From contig CAMGYJ010000006.1 of assembly GCA_946122785.1 (NCBI GenBank), forward strand, positions 45,032,066 to 45,096,065: a stretch of DNA of 64,000 bases, read 5' to 3'. The notes beneath the pieces were generated by a model. It was not told the origin of the DNA, searched no databases, and worked only from the letters and a program-made list of their open reading frames with translations. Of the stretch, positions 21,701 through 34,900 are shown piece by piece. Each line of letters begins with the position of its first letter. The first letter of the stretch is position 1. The position numbers and the translations under genes were made by a program. The DNA comes from Linum tenue. Lineage: Eukaryota; Streptophyta; Magnoliopsida; Malpighiales; Linaceae.

Positions 21701-22336
21701 GGACAAAAAATCCTTTTATGTTGTTACTTAGTTAAATGTCCGTATCCACACAAATCATCCTCGATTATATTTTTTTGTAAATGAATTTTAGCATGGGTTT
21801 CTTCTAATTAATAATAAACTTTCAGAAATATTACAAATGTGTGGTTAATTAATTGTAAACTATAAAAATATTATACTAGGAAGGCATTGTATTAGAGGCC
21901 AACGATGATAGTAACAAAGAAAAAAAGCAACTCTTCCGCCTCTTACACCTTCTACTACTCCCAAACCCTAAACTTTCATTCCTTCCAAATAACAATCTTC
22001 AACCTCGACCTATCCAATTCTACTACAACACTGTCTTAGAGGCCAAATCGTATTTGCCTCCACTAATAAAAATTGTTTGCATCATCAAAATACGCGTGAT
22101 AAGCTCCAGAAACTCCTCGTTATGACTCCCAGAGCCCCCACAAACCTCGACGAAAATTGTGGCACTATTCATCAATTTTTGCCCGGGATGTCTAATTAAG
22201 AAACGGTGAATTCCACCATGTTTGTATTCACATTTTAGTAGATCGGTGAGTGTTTCAATAATTTTATAAGAAAAAATAGAATTAACTTGACTTATTCACT
22301 TAAATTATAATTGTGAAAAGATGCTCTAGTTATTAA
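21701..22336. other. Gene-free spacer between LINE A and LINE B, unit 1
   Basis: AT-rich, no frame with a recognisable domain. The phrase TTAGAGGCCAA occurs twice (about 21892 and 22038). The region corresponds to about 37450-38087 in unit 2. Confidence 0.5.
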
Positions 22337-23105
22337 AGGTTTACAAAGGAGGACTCCGTATGCTCAAAACGGTCATTGACGAGGGTGCGCCTCGCTGGAG
22401 GCACAGCCTGGTCGGACAGTTTCTTCATGAGGCCCCATCGCTTCCGGTGCTACGGAGGTGGGCAAATAAGATCTGGGGAAGAGATGGGCTGGTTCGAGTT
22501 TCGCTTCTGGGGGATAAGCTGCTCCTGATACAGCTGCCTACCCAAGCCACCTGTGATTGGATACTGGAGAGTGGCCCCTGGTTCTACTTCGACAACCTAC
22601 TATAACTGCCTCCATGGAAGCCGGGGATTAATGTTGTGGATCTAGGACGGAAGGCTTTGCCTATCTGGGTAAGGTTCACTAACACTCCTCTTGAGTATGT
22701 TAATTTTCAAGGGCTACGTCGAATGGGGAGTTGGTTGGGGGTACCTCTTGGTGTCGATCAGACTACTCGCCTAGGTGGACGTTTAGGGGTAGCGAAGGTC
22801 TTGGTGGAACTGCGTACTTCTGGTGACTTTCCTAATCACATCCTAGTCTGGCCTGATGATGATACTTCAATATGGGTGGGAGTGGAATACAGTTTTCTTC
22901 CTCCTGTTTGTCAGGGGTGTTGTTCTTTTGGGCTAGATTGTGGTTGTGCTAATAAGCAGGGTGAGAAAATATGGGTGAGGAAGGATAACAGGGTGCAGGA
23001 GAGGATTGAAGTGGTGGAAAGCAAGTCAGGGGGAGTATCTTTTGTTAGTCCAGTTGATAAGGTGGGAAATGGGGCTGATGAACACAATAAGGGTAAAGAG
23101 AAGGT
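22337..23105 (+). pseudogene. LINE B copy 1: ORF1 5' part, cut by the duplication junction
   Basis: DUF4283-like ORF1 beginning MLKTVIDEGAPRWRHSLVGQ at 22360. An in-frame TAA at about 22603 is private to this copy (copy 2 reads through). It continues with KALPIWVRFTNTPLEYVNF and the knuckle-like CQGCCSFGLDCGC, where Leu replaces the expected His. Copy 1 keeps a tryptophan codon (GEKIWVRKDN) where copy 2 has TAG. The LINE stops abruptly at GAAGGT (23100-23105) and the next bases are gypsy gag sequence of unit 2; the remaining 3' part exists only in unit 2. Confidence 0.85.
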
Positions 23106-23640
23106 TGCAGCCCGACCATGCACAACCCAACCAGCATCTCCTCGGTCATCTCTTTGCACAGGTTCCCTAGCTTAAGGAACTCTTCACAATACTCTGCTAC
23201 TGAGCCATTCTGATTCATCTTGGGCACCTGCTATATAGCCAACCCCTCAATTCTACCGAACAGGTATCGCAACTCATCCTAAAACCTAGCCCATGAGATA
23301 GTCTCCCATACTGCTGCATAAGCCCTCTCGATCCATTCCCGCCACTGGAGGGTGTCTCCCTCCAAATAGAAGGACGCCAGATGCGCCTTCCTCTTCTCTC
23401 TGATCGGGTGGTTCTTGGACCACCTTTCCGTCGCATACAACCACAGTCCCACGTCAACACGACCATCAAATTTAGGAAACTCGATAACCGGAGACAGTCA
23501 TCATCATAATCATACAAGGGGTTACGGTGTCCATATCTTCCTGAGTCCGGCGGCAGTTCCCGGCGTCCAGGTCCGCTGTATTGGTAGCCTGGATCGGTGC
23601 ACTGCTGCTGAGGATAGGGCCAGTCACCCATATTCCACCT
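23103..23640 (-). pseudogene. Ty3/gypsy gag relic, fuller copy in unit 2
   Basis: Minus strand, read from about 23560 downward: FPKFDGRVDVGLWLYATERW, GDTLQWREWIERAY, ISWARF, DELRYLFGRIEGLAI and VAEYCEEFLKLGNL, in the order found in plant Ty3/gypsy gag (retrotransposon gag, PF03732-type). Two stops interrupt it, after ISWARF and after EGLAI, and there are frame changes further upstream. The C-terminal continuation is missing because the duplication junction lies at 23103; it survives at 6342-6450 left of unit 1. The reading across 23160 is continuous, which shows that unit 1 carries a deletion here rather than unit 2 an insertion. Confidence 0.75.
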
Positions 23641-25768
23641 GTAGCCTTCTCCGTGCCCGGGTTTAGTCCCGGACCCTTGTCCAACTTCTAATCCTTGGTG
23701 ACCACGTCCCTTGTCCGCCCTAAGAGTTCCCCACGGGGGTATCGCGACTCTGGCTCTCGCTGGACGGCCCCACTACCTCCAGCCGTCGCGCCTAACTTGT
23801 TGTTCGTCGGCTGCCAACCTGGCGTAGTTCGGATCAGTTCGACCGATCTCGGTTCAAACAATCAGTGGTCCGGTTGACCGACTGATTCTACTCGAGTTCG
23901 GGTCCGTGATCCACCCTTGTTCAGCGCCGTCGGGGCCTAGGTTCTCCCACCAACCCTCCTAGTCTGCGAAGCTCAACTGGTCTCCTTCCTTTTCTAGTCC
24001 GAAGTAATTGTCCGTTGGGAAGTCTGGAAATGAGGAGAGGGCCGACCATTCACATCCTCACCTTCCTTTCTTACCGAGATATTATTTCCATTTTTAATCA
24101 CATTACCTTGATTCAGTTAGACAACCACTACCAATACATTAGATAACCACTACCACTTTGAAAAACATCAATAACATTGCATGAATAAATCTATACCATT
24201 ACACGAAAACTACCAATATAAATCTATACCAGTATTCAACGAAAAAAAAAAATCTATACCAGTTCACAAAAAATCAATACCATTGCAGATTTAATCAATA
24301 TCAATACATGCAAATAAATACCATTACATGATAATCAATACCAATGCGACAAAATCAATACCAATGCGACAATATCAATGTCAATGCGACAAAAACAATA
24401 CCATTGAGATGAGAGGGTCGGAGATAAAAGGATGGTCAGCGCTGGCGATTGCTTTGACGACCTCTGTTGTCCCGTACTCACCCAGGACGCTTGTCCATCG
24501 GCTCCTTCCTGCTGTTAGAGAGAGAGAGAGAGGGTCGTGGGATGGGGTGGGGAGTTAAGGAGGGGGAGGTGGGGAGGCGGCCGACGGAGGGGAGGTGGGT
24601 GGGTTGTGATGGTAGACGTAGGGTCGAGGAAGGTAAGTTATACATATAGGTAATAATCTCGTGTGATATTATTTTGATTCTCAAACTATCCTTAATTTAA
24701 TCTCGACCGTCATTTTAAAAAAAGGAAAAAAATAGAGCTAATGAACGGTTTAAAAAAATAGTATTCATCCTAACACATTCCCTATACCACTTAAGTAAGA
24801 ATAGGGCATCGCGTGCCACTGGATTTTATTATATGTGCACCCGGTACCACTTGAGTTTATTATCAAGTGCATTCCGTTAAAGTTGACAGAATATTCTTGA
24901 AATATTTCGTTTATAAATTTCAGAACTGGTCTTTCTAATTTTTGTTATTGTAAGACATTATTTGTACTTATGAAAAACATTATGTGTACATGTTTAGTTG
25001 GAATAATCTTTTGAAAACTATGTTTTATAGCAAACCCATTTTTGAATAAGAAATTTAAAATCAATTATCATTATAAGTATTTTTAATTATTATTATGTGT
25101 TCTATTAATTGAATTATTCCCTTAAGCAAATATATACTATGAATTATGTCTCGATATAAATAATCTGATGTATTTATGGTCAATTAGGTTCTATTTTAAC
25201 TGTTTTTAGTTGTGCTTCTAATTGTATTAGGAGATTAAATAGATATTCCAATATTGGTTTTATATATTTATTATTATCTTCTAGTATATTTATTATTCCT
25301 TCATGATATTCATTTATTATTTTTACTAATTTATCTATTTTATTGAAAAATTTCATTAGTAATCCTAGTAATACTATATTTAGAAGGTTTTCTAATTTTT
25401 ATATTAGATAATACTTGTTGAAATATAGTTTTGGATGTTTTAAAAAAATTTGGGTGCCAAAAGATAATTAAAGTTTTGGGTTGGATGTAAAACTAGACGG
25501 ATGCACATTTTGACGACTTTAATGGTACCCGACGTCATATTCAAAATTAAGTGGTATGTTTGCCCCAACTCTCAAACTTACATTGTGCTCGAGGTATTTT
25601 ACTCCCACTTGAAGTGTCTTTTTCCTCATTCCGGTTTGGTCAATGATCCATTCAAATTGTGACGTCGAGTCTTCGAATACTTTACTCTTATTTACCGTTC
25701 CCCTACTCTTATGTAACTGGTTGGTTCCATCTTTCCCGCCTCATCTCCGACTTACTCACAACTATGCT
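23641..25768. other. Gypsy leader remains and gene-free DNA, unit 2
   Basis: Left part (to about 24060) is likely gypsy 5' leader, with fragments such as GTTCGGATCAGTTCGACCG and the GC-rich stretch preceding gag. Then follow the degenerate ATACCA repeats (about 24110-24410), a GA run near 24516-24530, a G-rich block, and AT-rich DNA including the counterpart of the 60-codon AT-rich frame (about 25180-25365). All match unit 1 in order. Confidence 0.5.
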
Positions 25769-26264
25769 TAGGGACGGAGCCAGAATTTAGGTAAGGGGGG
25801 CCGATAAATTTTTTGAAGTAAGAGTTTATTATGGTATTTATAGTTCAACACAAATTACCAAAATATTGACACATAGAAGTCTATTTTTAACTAGTAGAAG
25901 AACTTTGTATAGAAAGGTTGGGGATGAGAAATTCCGATAAAAAGTAAGATAATGTGCAAAAAAAGCTACTAAAATGGAAAACTTAGGTACCAAATCGTAA
26001 TGCATGCGAAATTTGGGACAAAAGGTGTACTAAAATGAAAACGTTTGTACCAAATCGCACATGCATAACTTGGGATTAAGAAGCGTAAGGCATGCAAAAT
26101 TTGAGGTAAGGAAGCAAAATTTTACAAAATTAGACCTCCCCTGTAAAAGCAAAGCTACGCACCACTATACCACAGTTTGTTTAGTGTTACTAGAGGTTCA
26201 AAGTAAGATTTTAATATTTTAGTGAGGGCCATGACCCCCTACTTACACGCTAGCTCCGTCCCTG
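25769..26264. mobile_element. MITE-like TIR element, unit 2 copy
   Basis: Counterpart of the 8446-8940 element. Here the left end reads TAGGGACGGAGCC (first base changed relative to unit 1), while the right end still reads GCTCCGTCCCTG. Internal sequence is nearly the same. It was present before the duplication. Confidence 0.55.
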
Positions 26265-29200
26265 ACTGAGTGATTGTGCATATACGGCTTTTGTTTTGAC
26301 CACCAATGTTACTTTGGTCAATGGTCATCAAGAAAGCTTTATCCGACATTTATTCACAATAATGGGTTTTGATTGAACTACGATCAAGAGTTTTTATAAC
26401 TCACAAATGAGAGTACAGGATAGAGTGCCGTAAACTTGAGTTTTTTTCTTATTTGTTTGATTCCAGATTATATTCGATATCTGTAATTACTACTTATATT
26501 ATGATAGTAGAGCCGTGCTACGCGGCGGCTTTGGATTGGACTGATTTTTGGTAGCTTTTTGCGAGCCCATACACACATTTTCCCATTGGTACGTTTAGTT
26601 TAATATTTTCTCCTTTCTGTCAATCAAAATGTAGAAAAACCACCAGTTGATAGCTAGGTATTTATCATCGCAGCGTGCCGATAGGAAATGAATTATTGGA
26701 TTTCCTTTTATTTCACTAAGCCCACAATAACTCTAAACTTTGTAAATGGGTCAAAGTCAATTATCTACATCTACACAATACATAAAGGCAAAACATAGGT
26801 TGGAATTCTTCCATTTCAAATTTCGTGGCCAGAGAGTGATTCTAGGAATGTCATTTTTGTCATTGCACTCACTTCATCTTTATATATTAAAAATGTTATG
26901 ATTGGAGTTCGAATCTTGGTCACTTAAATGAAGAAATAGCATTATAACCAACTAGGCTACATTTAATTCACTGTTATTTTTTTTATTGAACTCTAGCAAT
27001 ATGTTTGGTGGTGATGCTTCTATATTTGTATTTTATTTTAAGTTATTTATATTATATAGAAAGATATTAGTTTTGGAATAGGACTCAAGTAGTATTTATT
27101 CAAACATTGATATTAAATTGTATGTGTTGTTTAGTTCAAAAAAAATTCCAGAAGTGTAACCAAAACATGGACCTTTGTGACGAGTATAATCATTTTTTTG
27201 TGACAAATCTACACATAATATAATGATAAATTGGAAAAATGAGAGTCTCATTTCAAATTTCGTGGCCTGAGAGTGATTCTATGAAGCTCTTTTTAGTCAT
27301 AATGCCAAATTTATCTTTATATTATGTGTAGATTTGTGATAAAAAAAAATTACTATATTTGTCATAAAGATCCATGTTTTGGCTACACATATGTATTTTG
27401 TCTAAACTGAACCACACATACAATTTATTATTTAATGTTTGAATCAATGTTACTTGAGTTTCGATTTCACAATTAATCACTTTCTATAAGAAATAATAAT
27501 TTCAGGTAAAATACGTTTTCTACTTGGTTGAAGAAACTCTTTCTACGAGATATATTCAATGTTTTAAGAATTTCTATTCCAAATTTCGTGAAGCGAGAGC
27601 GAAAATAGGAAGAGTATTTTTGTCATCATAATTATTATATACTTCATATGAAAAAGTATCAATATCAAGATTTAAATAATGGTCTCTTAAAACAAAAATA
27701 ATAATCACAACCAATTACACTAAACAAATTTGTTTAATCTTCATACATTGTAAACATGCACTAAACGAAGATTTGAAAAGCAGAGGACTTTTCACTGTTA
27801 GCTAGCCTATTAAATCTTCTAAAAAGCAAACTTTAAGACGTGATTTATAATTTTTATAACCCATAAAATGACGGGTAATCTTAAAATTACAACACAAATT
27901 TCATTGCTTAAAATATTGCATATCAAACTGGCATTGAATATGCAAAAGCGTTGTAGAATTCTGTAAATTAATATGAATTTTCAGAACCAATACGAAACAA
28001 TAATATTTTGTGCAAACTATAGGTGACTGGTTTGCTAAAATTTTAGCATGGTTAACTGCTAAACGTTAAACTCTTGCTAATCGGACATGAATGGACCCGA
28101 CAATAATAAGAGGATATCGAGTTTAATGTGATGTTCATTTCGTCAGTTTTGGATCGGATGCGTTGATCAATTTATAGGACATTAACGTATAAAGGAGTTA
28201 TAATTAACCTCATTATACAATTTTTGCTCTTCATAATAATTAATTTTATTTTAATATTTGTGGTGTTTAAAATATTTTATGTATGATTTAGAGGTACAAT
28301 TATTATTTATCACATCAGTAGTAGTTTATTATTTGAATACAAAATTAGAGAAGTAATTGGGATATTTCTAGTCTAGGTTTCTCTCGATTTCATGCGGTGG
28401 GAAGAAAGAGGAAGGAAAAATCGGAGAGTTGTGAGATACAAATGTGAGAGAGAGATGGAAGAACAAATGGAAAAACAAAGAGCAAGACAAAGAGAGAGTG
28501 AGAGGACACATTTAAAAGAGGAGGAAAATGAGATAGTGTGAAATAATTGCCCTTCTGCTTTGATTAATGGATATTCTTGGCTCAATTCTGTTGAGTTTTG
28601 ATTTATTTTAGGACATGACATTATGTTTGATAAATTTTTTCTATTTCAATTTAAAATCCAAAATCAATATTATCATTTGGAAGATTTTTTTCCCTTAACA
28701 CGATTATAGTATTTTATGAGATTTAATGGATATTTGATAATGTCAATATTTTAGTGATTTTGCGATTAGACCATAAAACTTTACATTATAGGCTAAATAA
28801 ATAGGTGATATTTAGCAATATGAAACGGTTGAACCATATTTAAATTATGACTTTAGTATAAAATACTCTACTACCAACTTTTTCTACTGTTTTACAATCC
28901 TTTGGTACAAACAATTCTTTTACACTGGTGAAAATAAAATTTGTAAGGCACATTTTGAACTATTTATTGCAAAAAAGAATAAGTCAACTAGGGATAATGA
29001 GAACATGCAATCTCATGCAACCCAAAAGACACTTTGCAACTTCTATCTTTTTAAAATAAATATATGTTACTCAACCCTCACTCATTCAATAACTTAATGA
29101 GTAACATATATTTCATGTAATATTATTTTCTTACTTTTTTATTTAATGAATTATTTCATGAAAAAATTATTTGCTGCATGAAAATTACTACATTGTTGCT

Positions 29201-31927
29201 ATACATGTTTGCAATCTGAGAATAATTTTGAAAGTCCGTACACAATACATTGTCCAACTAACTATTAGCGACAGTTTAGCCGCATCATGTCGATATATTT
29301 CAAATCAAGCAACTTCAGATTCATTGCCAATAGTATGGTAAAAAAGAATGCTCTGTATTGGGAAAAACTTAAAGGATATACTAAACTCTATGAGACATTT
29401 TCTTTCATCCTAAAGGTTGATTATGTATGTATTATGAGAAACAACTCTAATATTCAACTATATGGTTAATTAAGTAATGAATGACAATTAGTTATATTTA
29501 TTTTTTCCATTCAATAATTATATGTAATGCTTATATTATATTCTTGTTCTCTTTTCATGGAGGTCTAAACACACTAAGGTAGAAAACAATAATTTCATGA
29601 AATTCAAATCATCTACTATATACATTATTAATTATTAGATAGCATATTCCTCGATAAAATTCTTTCGACCAACCAACGGGTCGGGCCCTGTGCTAGTTTG
29701 CTAATAGCAATTGATTATTTGTCGGATCCAAAACCAAAGAAAACTTAAAAGCAAATATATGGGTCTAGAGTTCAGATGTCAACAACACTCTAATCCATCC
29801 ACAAAGCTACTCGCACCCCCTACTTCTCTCTCTCATCTCCCCGTCCAATGTCCATCCTACCCCTCTCTCGTCTCTTTAGGTGGATTTGAAACACACCCCA
29901 ACCGCAAATATTCTCTTCCCTGTAAGCCTTCACCATCGACATGCATGCCGTCCTCTATCTATCCATGTATCTACATCCTAGCATCAATTGGGGAAACCAC
30001 TCAGTAAACAAAAGAAGAAATTGAGGGCAACTTTGGTTCAATCTTCTTCTTTGGGGGTCCTGTTCTTCGCAACTTTAGTTTCTCTCATGGAAGACAGACG
30101 AATATGAAACCAAAGGTTTAATTCAAATCCCTTCATTTCCATCCCCGTCCAATATAAGAAAGAAAGATCTCACCGGCTGCCACCCAACATTGCTGGCGGA
30201 TCTGGATTGTTGGCGATTGGAGTAAAGGAGGTGCTTAATCTAAGTTTTGTGCATTACAGGTTGAGATGCTTGCCCATGAGCAGATATGAAGTAGAGGACA
30301 ACATGCAGCAGGGGAATCAGATTGGAGGGATTCAATTGGACGCTCTCTTCAGTTTAAGAGAAACAATGTCACTACTATTGGCAATTTAGGGAACAAAAGC
30401 TCACCCTCAACACTCAAGTTATTCGTTTTTCTGATTGGGGTCTCCCCCAATTTGATCGATGTCGAAGGAAGAAATACAAAATAATTTTACCGGCGGAGAA
30501 GAGAAAAGAAAGAGGAAGCATCATTTGGAAAGAAGCGGGGGTTTCATGGTGGTCTTGATCGGAGGGAAAAAAAAGGAAAGGTTTAGAACAGCGGCGAAAT
30601 CGACTAAACAAAACAGGGAGGAAGATGATTCCACCGCCCATCATCGCCAGCAACCCTCTTCATCTCATTGCTCTCTACATAGACACCGATAGCGACCTAG
30701 TCTGATTCCCCTTCGAAATCGCATGCATCTCTATAAAGGAAAGACTGAAACCCGATCCCTCGGCGCTGCATCAATTCTCGTTAATCTCTACACCGCTAGC
30801 GCTGTCGTCCACTGCAAATCGACTGCCTGCTCCGCTGCCGATGCCAATCTCCACTCTTTCGACCTCTGTGACTTCGCCAATTGCGCCCGAATTTAAGAGG
30901 CGTTATCGACCGTGTCTCTACTATTTGCCGCCCGTAAATTAAATAAAAATGACATTTTTACTCTTTGTCCATTTTTTATAACACAAACTCCATTCCACCA
31001 CAACACCAGCGACCACCACTGCCGTCGACAATAAACCACCGCCAGATCAACACCGCGTCCAGCACCAAACCATCACAGCCGGCGGGCGGACCGCGTCCGA
31101 CGCCGACGGGTGGACCATTCCTCGTCGTCCGATTCCCTGATAATGAGGATTGTGGCCTGAGAAACGAGGAAGAAAAATAGATATAGGTTTTTTATGAAAA
31201 TTTTGGGACGGAAGTTTATAATTTTGATATGGAAAGATCGCTCCTTTATTTCTGCCCAAAATCACTCTATCGTTGCTAAACATCACCACTCCTTTAAGAA
31301 TTAAAAGAATTTATTTAATAATTGACCTATCTAATTATGATATTTTTTTATTATTTAAAGGTTTACGAAAAGTGATTAAATTCACCTAATGGACACAAAC
31401 ACGGAAATTAAGAATAATCTAAACTTACCTTAATTAAATTAACAATTCCATTGTGATACTAACTTGCAATCAACTAATCCCACTTTTCCCTAATTAACCC
31501 ACATCCAAACCCACGTCATAATTTACTTGTTTTTTTATTTCCCTAATTAACCCACATCCAAACCCACGTCCTAATTAGCCATTACATTCCCTAATCACTA
31601 ATCTATTGCACAAAACAAGATAATTAATGGAGGAATTAGTGGATTGTTTTCTTTATTAATTGACTTAATCACTAATAACTAGTTTACGTCCAAGATAATT
31701 ATTTTAGGTTATTCAACTTATTCTTAATTTCCGTGATTGTGCCCGTATCCTGCAATTAACTAACCGCTATTAACATACGTAACTACCATTTTTGTGTCAA
31801 AATAGTGGAGGGGATAAATCCCGCAAACAGTTGAGGGGATAGTTGACCACAAATTATATTAATTAGTGATTATTGAATGTATTCATTGCTAATTTCCATT
31901 TTTTTTTGTTAGGAGTCAATAAGATAC
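26265..31927. other. AT-rich gene-free region, unit 2
   Basis: Counterpart of about 8941-15692. The palindromic MITE is uninterrupted here (about 27045-27495). It carries the same direct repeats, purine block and small frames as unit 1, including the possible coding fragment near 30720-30888. No confident gene. Confidence 0.55.
27045..27495. mobile_element. Palindromic MITE, intact (empty site for the foldback)
   Basis: Both arms are inverted copies around a short spacer (about 27250-27330), as described for unit 1. The sequence TTAAATTGTATGTG at 27113-27126 is the undisturbed target that in unit 1 carries the foldback between two TAAATTTT copies. Borders are approximate. Confidence 0.55.
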
Positions 31928-31976
31928 TTTTTTTTTAGAATACAGAGCGCTTAAAGGGCGCCCCAACCTTTATGCA

Positions 31977-34900
31977 TTAAACCAACCGGGGCGTTTGAAC
32001 CCCAACTCGATCAAAGTACAACCAGTACAGCAACATGGTACTCGGAACATAAAAAATGTGCATCCCTACAGCAAGAGAATGTCCAAGAGAGGCTAAATAA
32101 TCAGCAACGTAGTTTGCCTCACGGTACACATGCTCAATCTTGACCTGCCAAGGTCTCTCTAGCCAGCGACGAATCTCAGTAACACTCATGTAATGTGGGT
32201 GGTTGGTCGTTGCATATTCAATGAGAGTAATCGCCGTGTTGGAGTCTGTCTGAAGAATCACCTTCCTAGCCCCTTCTTCCCAAGCAAGCTTCAACCCATG
32301 CACAATTCCAGCCAGCTCTGCTCGAGTAATCGAACCCCCTCCAAGGTTCTCTGAAAAAGCTTTAATGAAGCGGCCATCGTCTCCCCTCATGATTCCTCCA
32401 CACGTTGTGCTCTCATGTGCTTGTATCACTAAGTCATCGGTATTCACGCATAGCCAGCCAGTTTGAGGTGGTTTCCAGCCAATGAGTCGATGTTCCCAGA
32501 GTCCCCCGGCTCTAAAAATGCGACTTTCTTGTTCGAACGATGTATGAATCCGATGTTTTAGCTGCTTTGCATCGAACTGAACCTGTGCATAGGTCTTCAG
32601 CTCACCTTCGAACAAGAGGCTATTCCGGTTTTTCCACAGCAGCAAGCACGTACCTGCAAACAAAGTAGGATCTACCACATTACTGCGACTAGAAAGGTAG
32701 TGTAAAGACCATCGCTTCATGTCAGGCTCGCAAAAACTGTCGTCAGGCTCGCTATCCAGGAAGTCCACCCACACCGCTCTAGCAAAAGGGCAGTCTCGAA
32801 CGACGTGCATGGCTGTCTCGCTTGATCCTCCGCAAATTTTACAGCTTCTGTTCTCCGTCAGGTGTCGTCGTTGGCGTTCAGCGTTAGTCAGCAGCTTGCC
32901 GTGAACCATCAGCCACAGAAAAGTCCGGACGCGCTGCATGGTGGGGGTCCGCCAAATTGTGCGCCAGGCTGGATGCCTATTGCTGCTCTCGGCTTCGCTA
33001 TCAAGCAGATCGTAGGCTGTCTTCAGGGTGAACTCGCCAGATTGGGAGAACCACCACACACTCACGTCATCTTCTAGCTCCGCCGGGATCGAATGGAGTT
33101 CGACCTGCGAAACAACATGGGCCGGTAAGTACACATTTAAAAAATCCCTGTTCCACTCACCATTTAGCACAAAATCAGTGATCGGCATCTGCAAGCACTC
33201 CTCCGGTATGTTAGGTGCCGAATCTTTGAGGATCCGTCCATCTGCCATCCATCGGTCACTCCAAAACCTTGCCACCCTTCCGTTTCTAATATTCCACCTC
33301 GAAGCCTCCTCTACAAGGTGTATCACCCTTAATACTCCCCGCCACAGGTTGGATAAACGTCTTGTCGTCCTAGCCACCAAGCCCTCCTCGGTTTGACGAA
33401 AGTATTTTGATCTGATCACTTTAGCCCACAACTCATTTGGGTTTGTTAGCAACCGCCAAGAAATTTTTAACATGTATGCTTCGTTTGTCTTAGTTGCATC
33501 TCTAAGCCCCAACCATCCTTCCGCCTTCGGCCTGCAGAGGGTTTCCCAGTCAACTAGATGAATTCTCCTCCCTTGGTCTGTACTCCCCCAAACAAACGCC
33601 CGGATCTTTTTATCTATATAGTCCCGCACACTAGCCGGATGAAACACTGTCTGCATAGTATAAGCTGGGAGGGAGGAGAGCACCGAAATTGCTAAAGTGA
33701 TCCTTCCTGCTAGAGACAACGTGGATGCTTTCCAACTTGCAAGCCTCGAGTCTATTTTATTAATCAACTCTGTGTAGGTAGCTTTCGATATCCGATCATG
33801 GATAACCGGCACCCCCAGGTACCTGCCCAGGTTGAGAGTCTCGGGGATCTCAAGGGCTTCACTCATACTGCTGCGAGCTTGAGGCAAAACGTTAGCTGAA
33901 AAGAAGACTCGGGACTTCGGTTTGCTGATATTTTGGCCTGATGCCCCTCCAAAGAGCTCGAAACAGTCAATAATCACTTGCACTTGTTCCAAAGTCGCCT
34001 CCCCAAACAAGATAAGATCGTCGTCAAAAAACAAGTGGGACAAACTCGGCCCAGAGTTAGCAATCGGCCTGAACTGCTCGATAGAAGAAGGTTGGGCCAC
34101 CTTCGGAATGAGGACCAGGATTGTTGAGTTTACCTCCTTGATTTTGTGCGGCATTTGCCAACACTCATGCGCCAGCTTACCCAATGATTCTCCCACCATG
34201 GACCAACATTTCTGAAAGAACAGCGGGTTGAGACCATCTTTGCCTGGAGACTTTAAAGTCCCCATTGATCGGATAGCCAGCCTCACTTCTTCGAGTGTAA
34301 ATTCCTTGCTCACTTCCTCCCATTTCTCAGTTGCGATAGGTGGGAAGGCAGCCTGGATGTACTGCATCTCTTCTCCTTCATCGGTATATAACCATTTGAA
34401 AAAAGATCTTGCCATCTCTTGTAGCTCGGCTGGGTCATCAACCCATTCACCCATTGCATTCTTGAGGCGAGTTATCCGATTCCGCTTGCGTCGATGGAGG
34501 GTACGAGTATGGAAAAATTTGGTGTTCCGATCTCCCGAGATAATCAACTCTAGACAAGCTTTTTGGCACCAGGTCACCTCCTCCTGTAAGAGTACTAGCT
34601 CGAGCTCCTCTCTCACTTGGATAGTTTCCTGGTTATCGCTAACCCCTCCTCCCCTGCGCTCCAGTCTTTCCAGTTTGTTCAACAATTGATCCTTCTTTCT
34701 CTGAATATGTCCAAAGACAGTACGGCTCCAGACCTCCGCATCTCGGGCAAGGGCTTCAGCCGAGCCAGTGAAACACGCCCCTTTAACCCAGGCATTAGCA
34801 AACATTGGCAGAAACCCCTCACGAGTTGTCCAGGCCGCGAGGAAACGGAAAGGTTTACAACCCCCCGGCTGAACGTGTACTTGAGTAGAGAGCAAGATTG

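Larger units (their letters stand above)
6451..23102. repeat. Unit 1 of a large direct tandem duplication
   Basis: This 16.65 kb block recurs in the same order and orientation at 23103-38857. Matching landmarks keep constant offsets: 16,234-16,235 from about 13053 to 16484, then 15,752 from about 18865 to 22360. Unit 1 differs from unit 2 by a roughly 650 bp gag deletion near 6511, a 1,089 bp foldback insertion (9797-10885), and retention of 483 bp in LINE A that unit 2 lost. Elsewhere differences are scattered single bases and small indels. The left border and the junction share the trinucleotide GGT (6451-6453, 23103-23105, 38855-38857), consistent with microhomology joining. Confidence 0.93.
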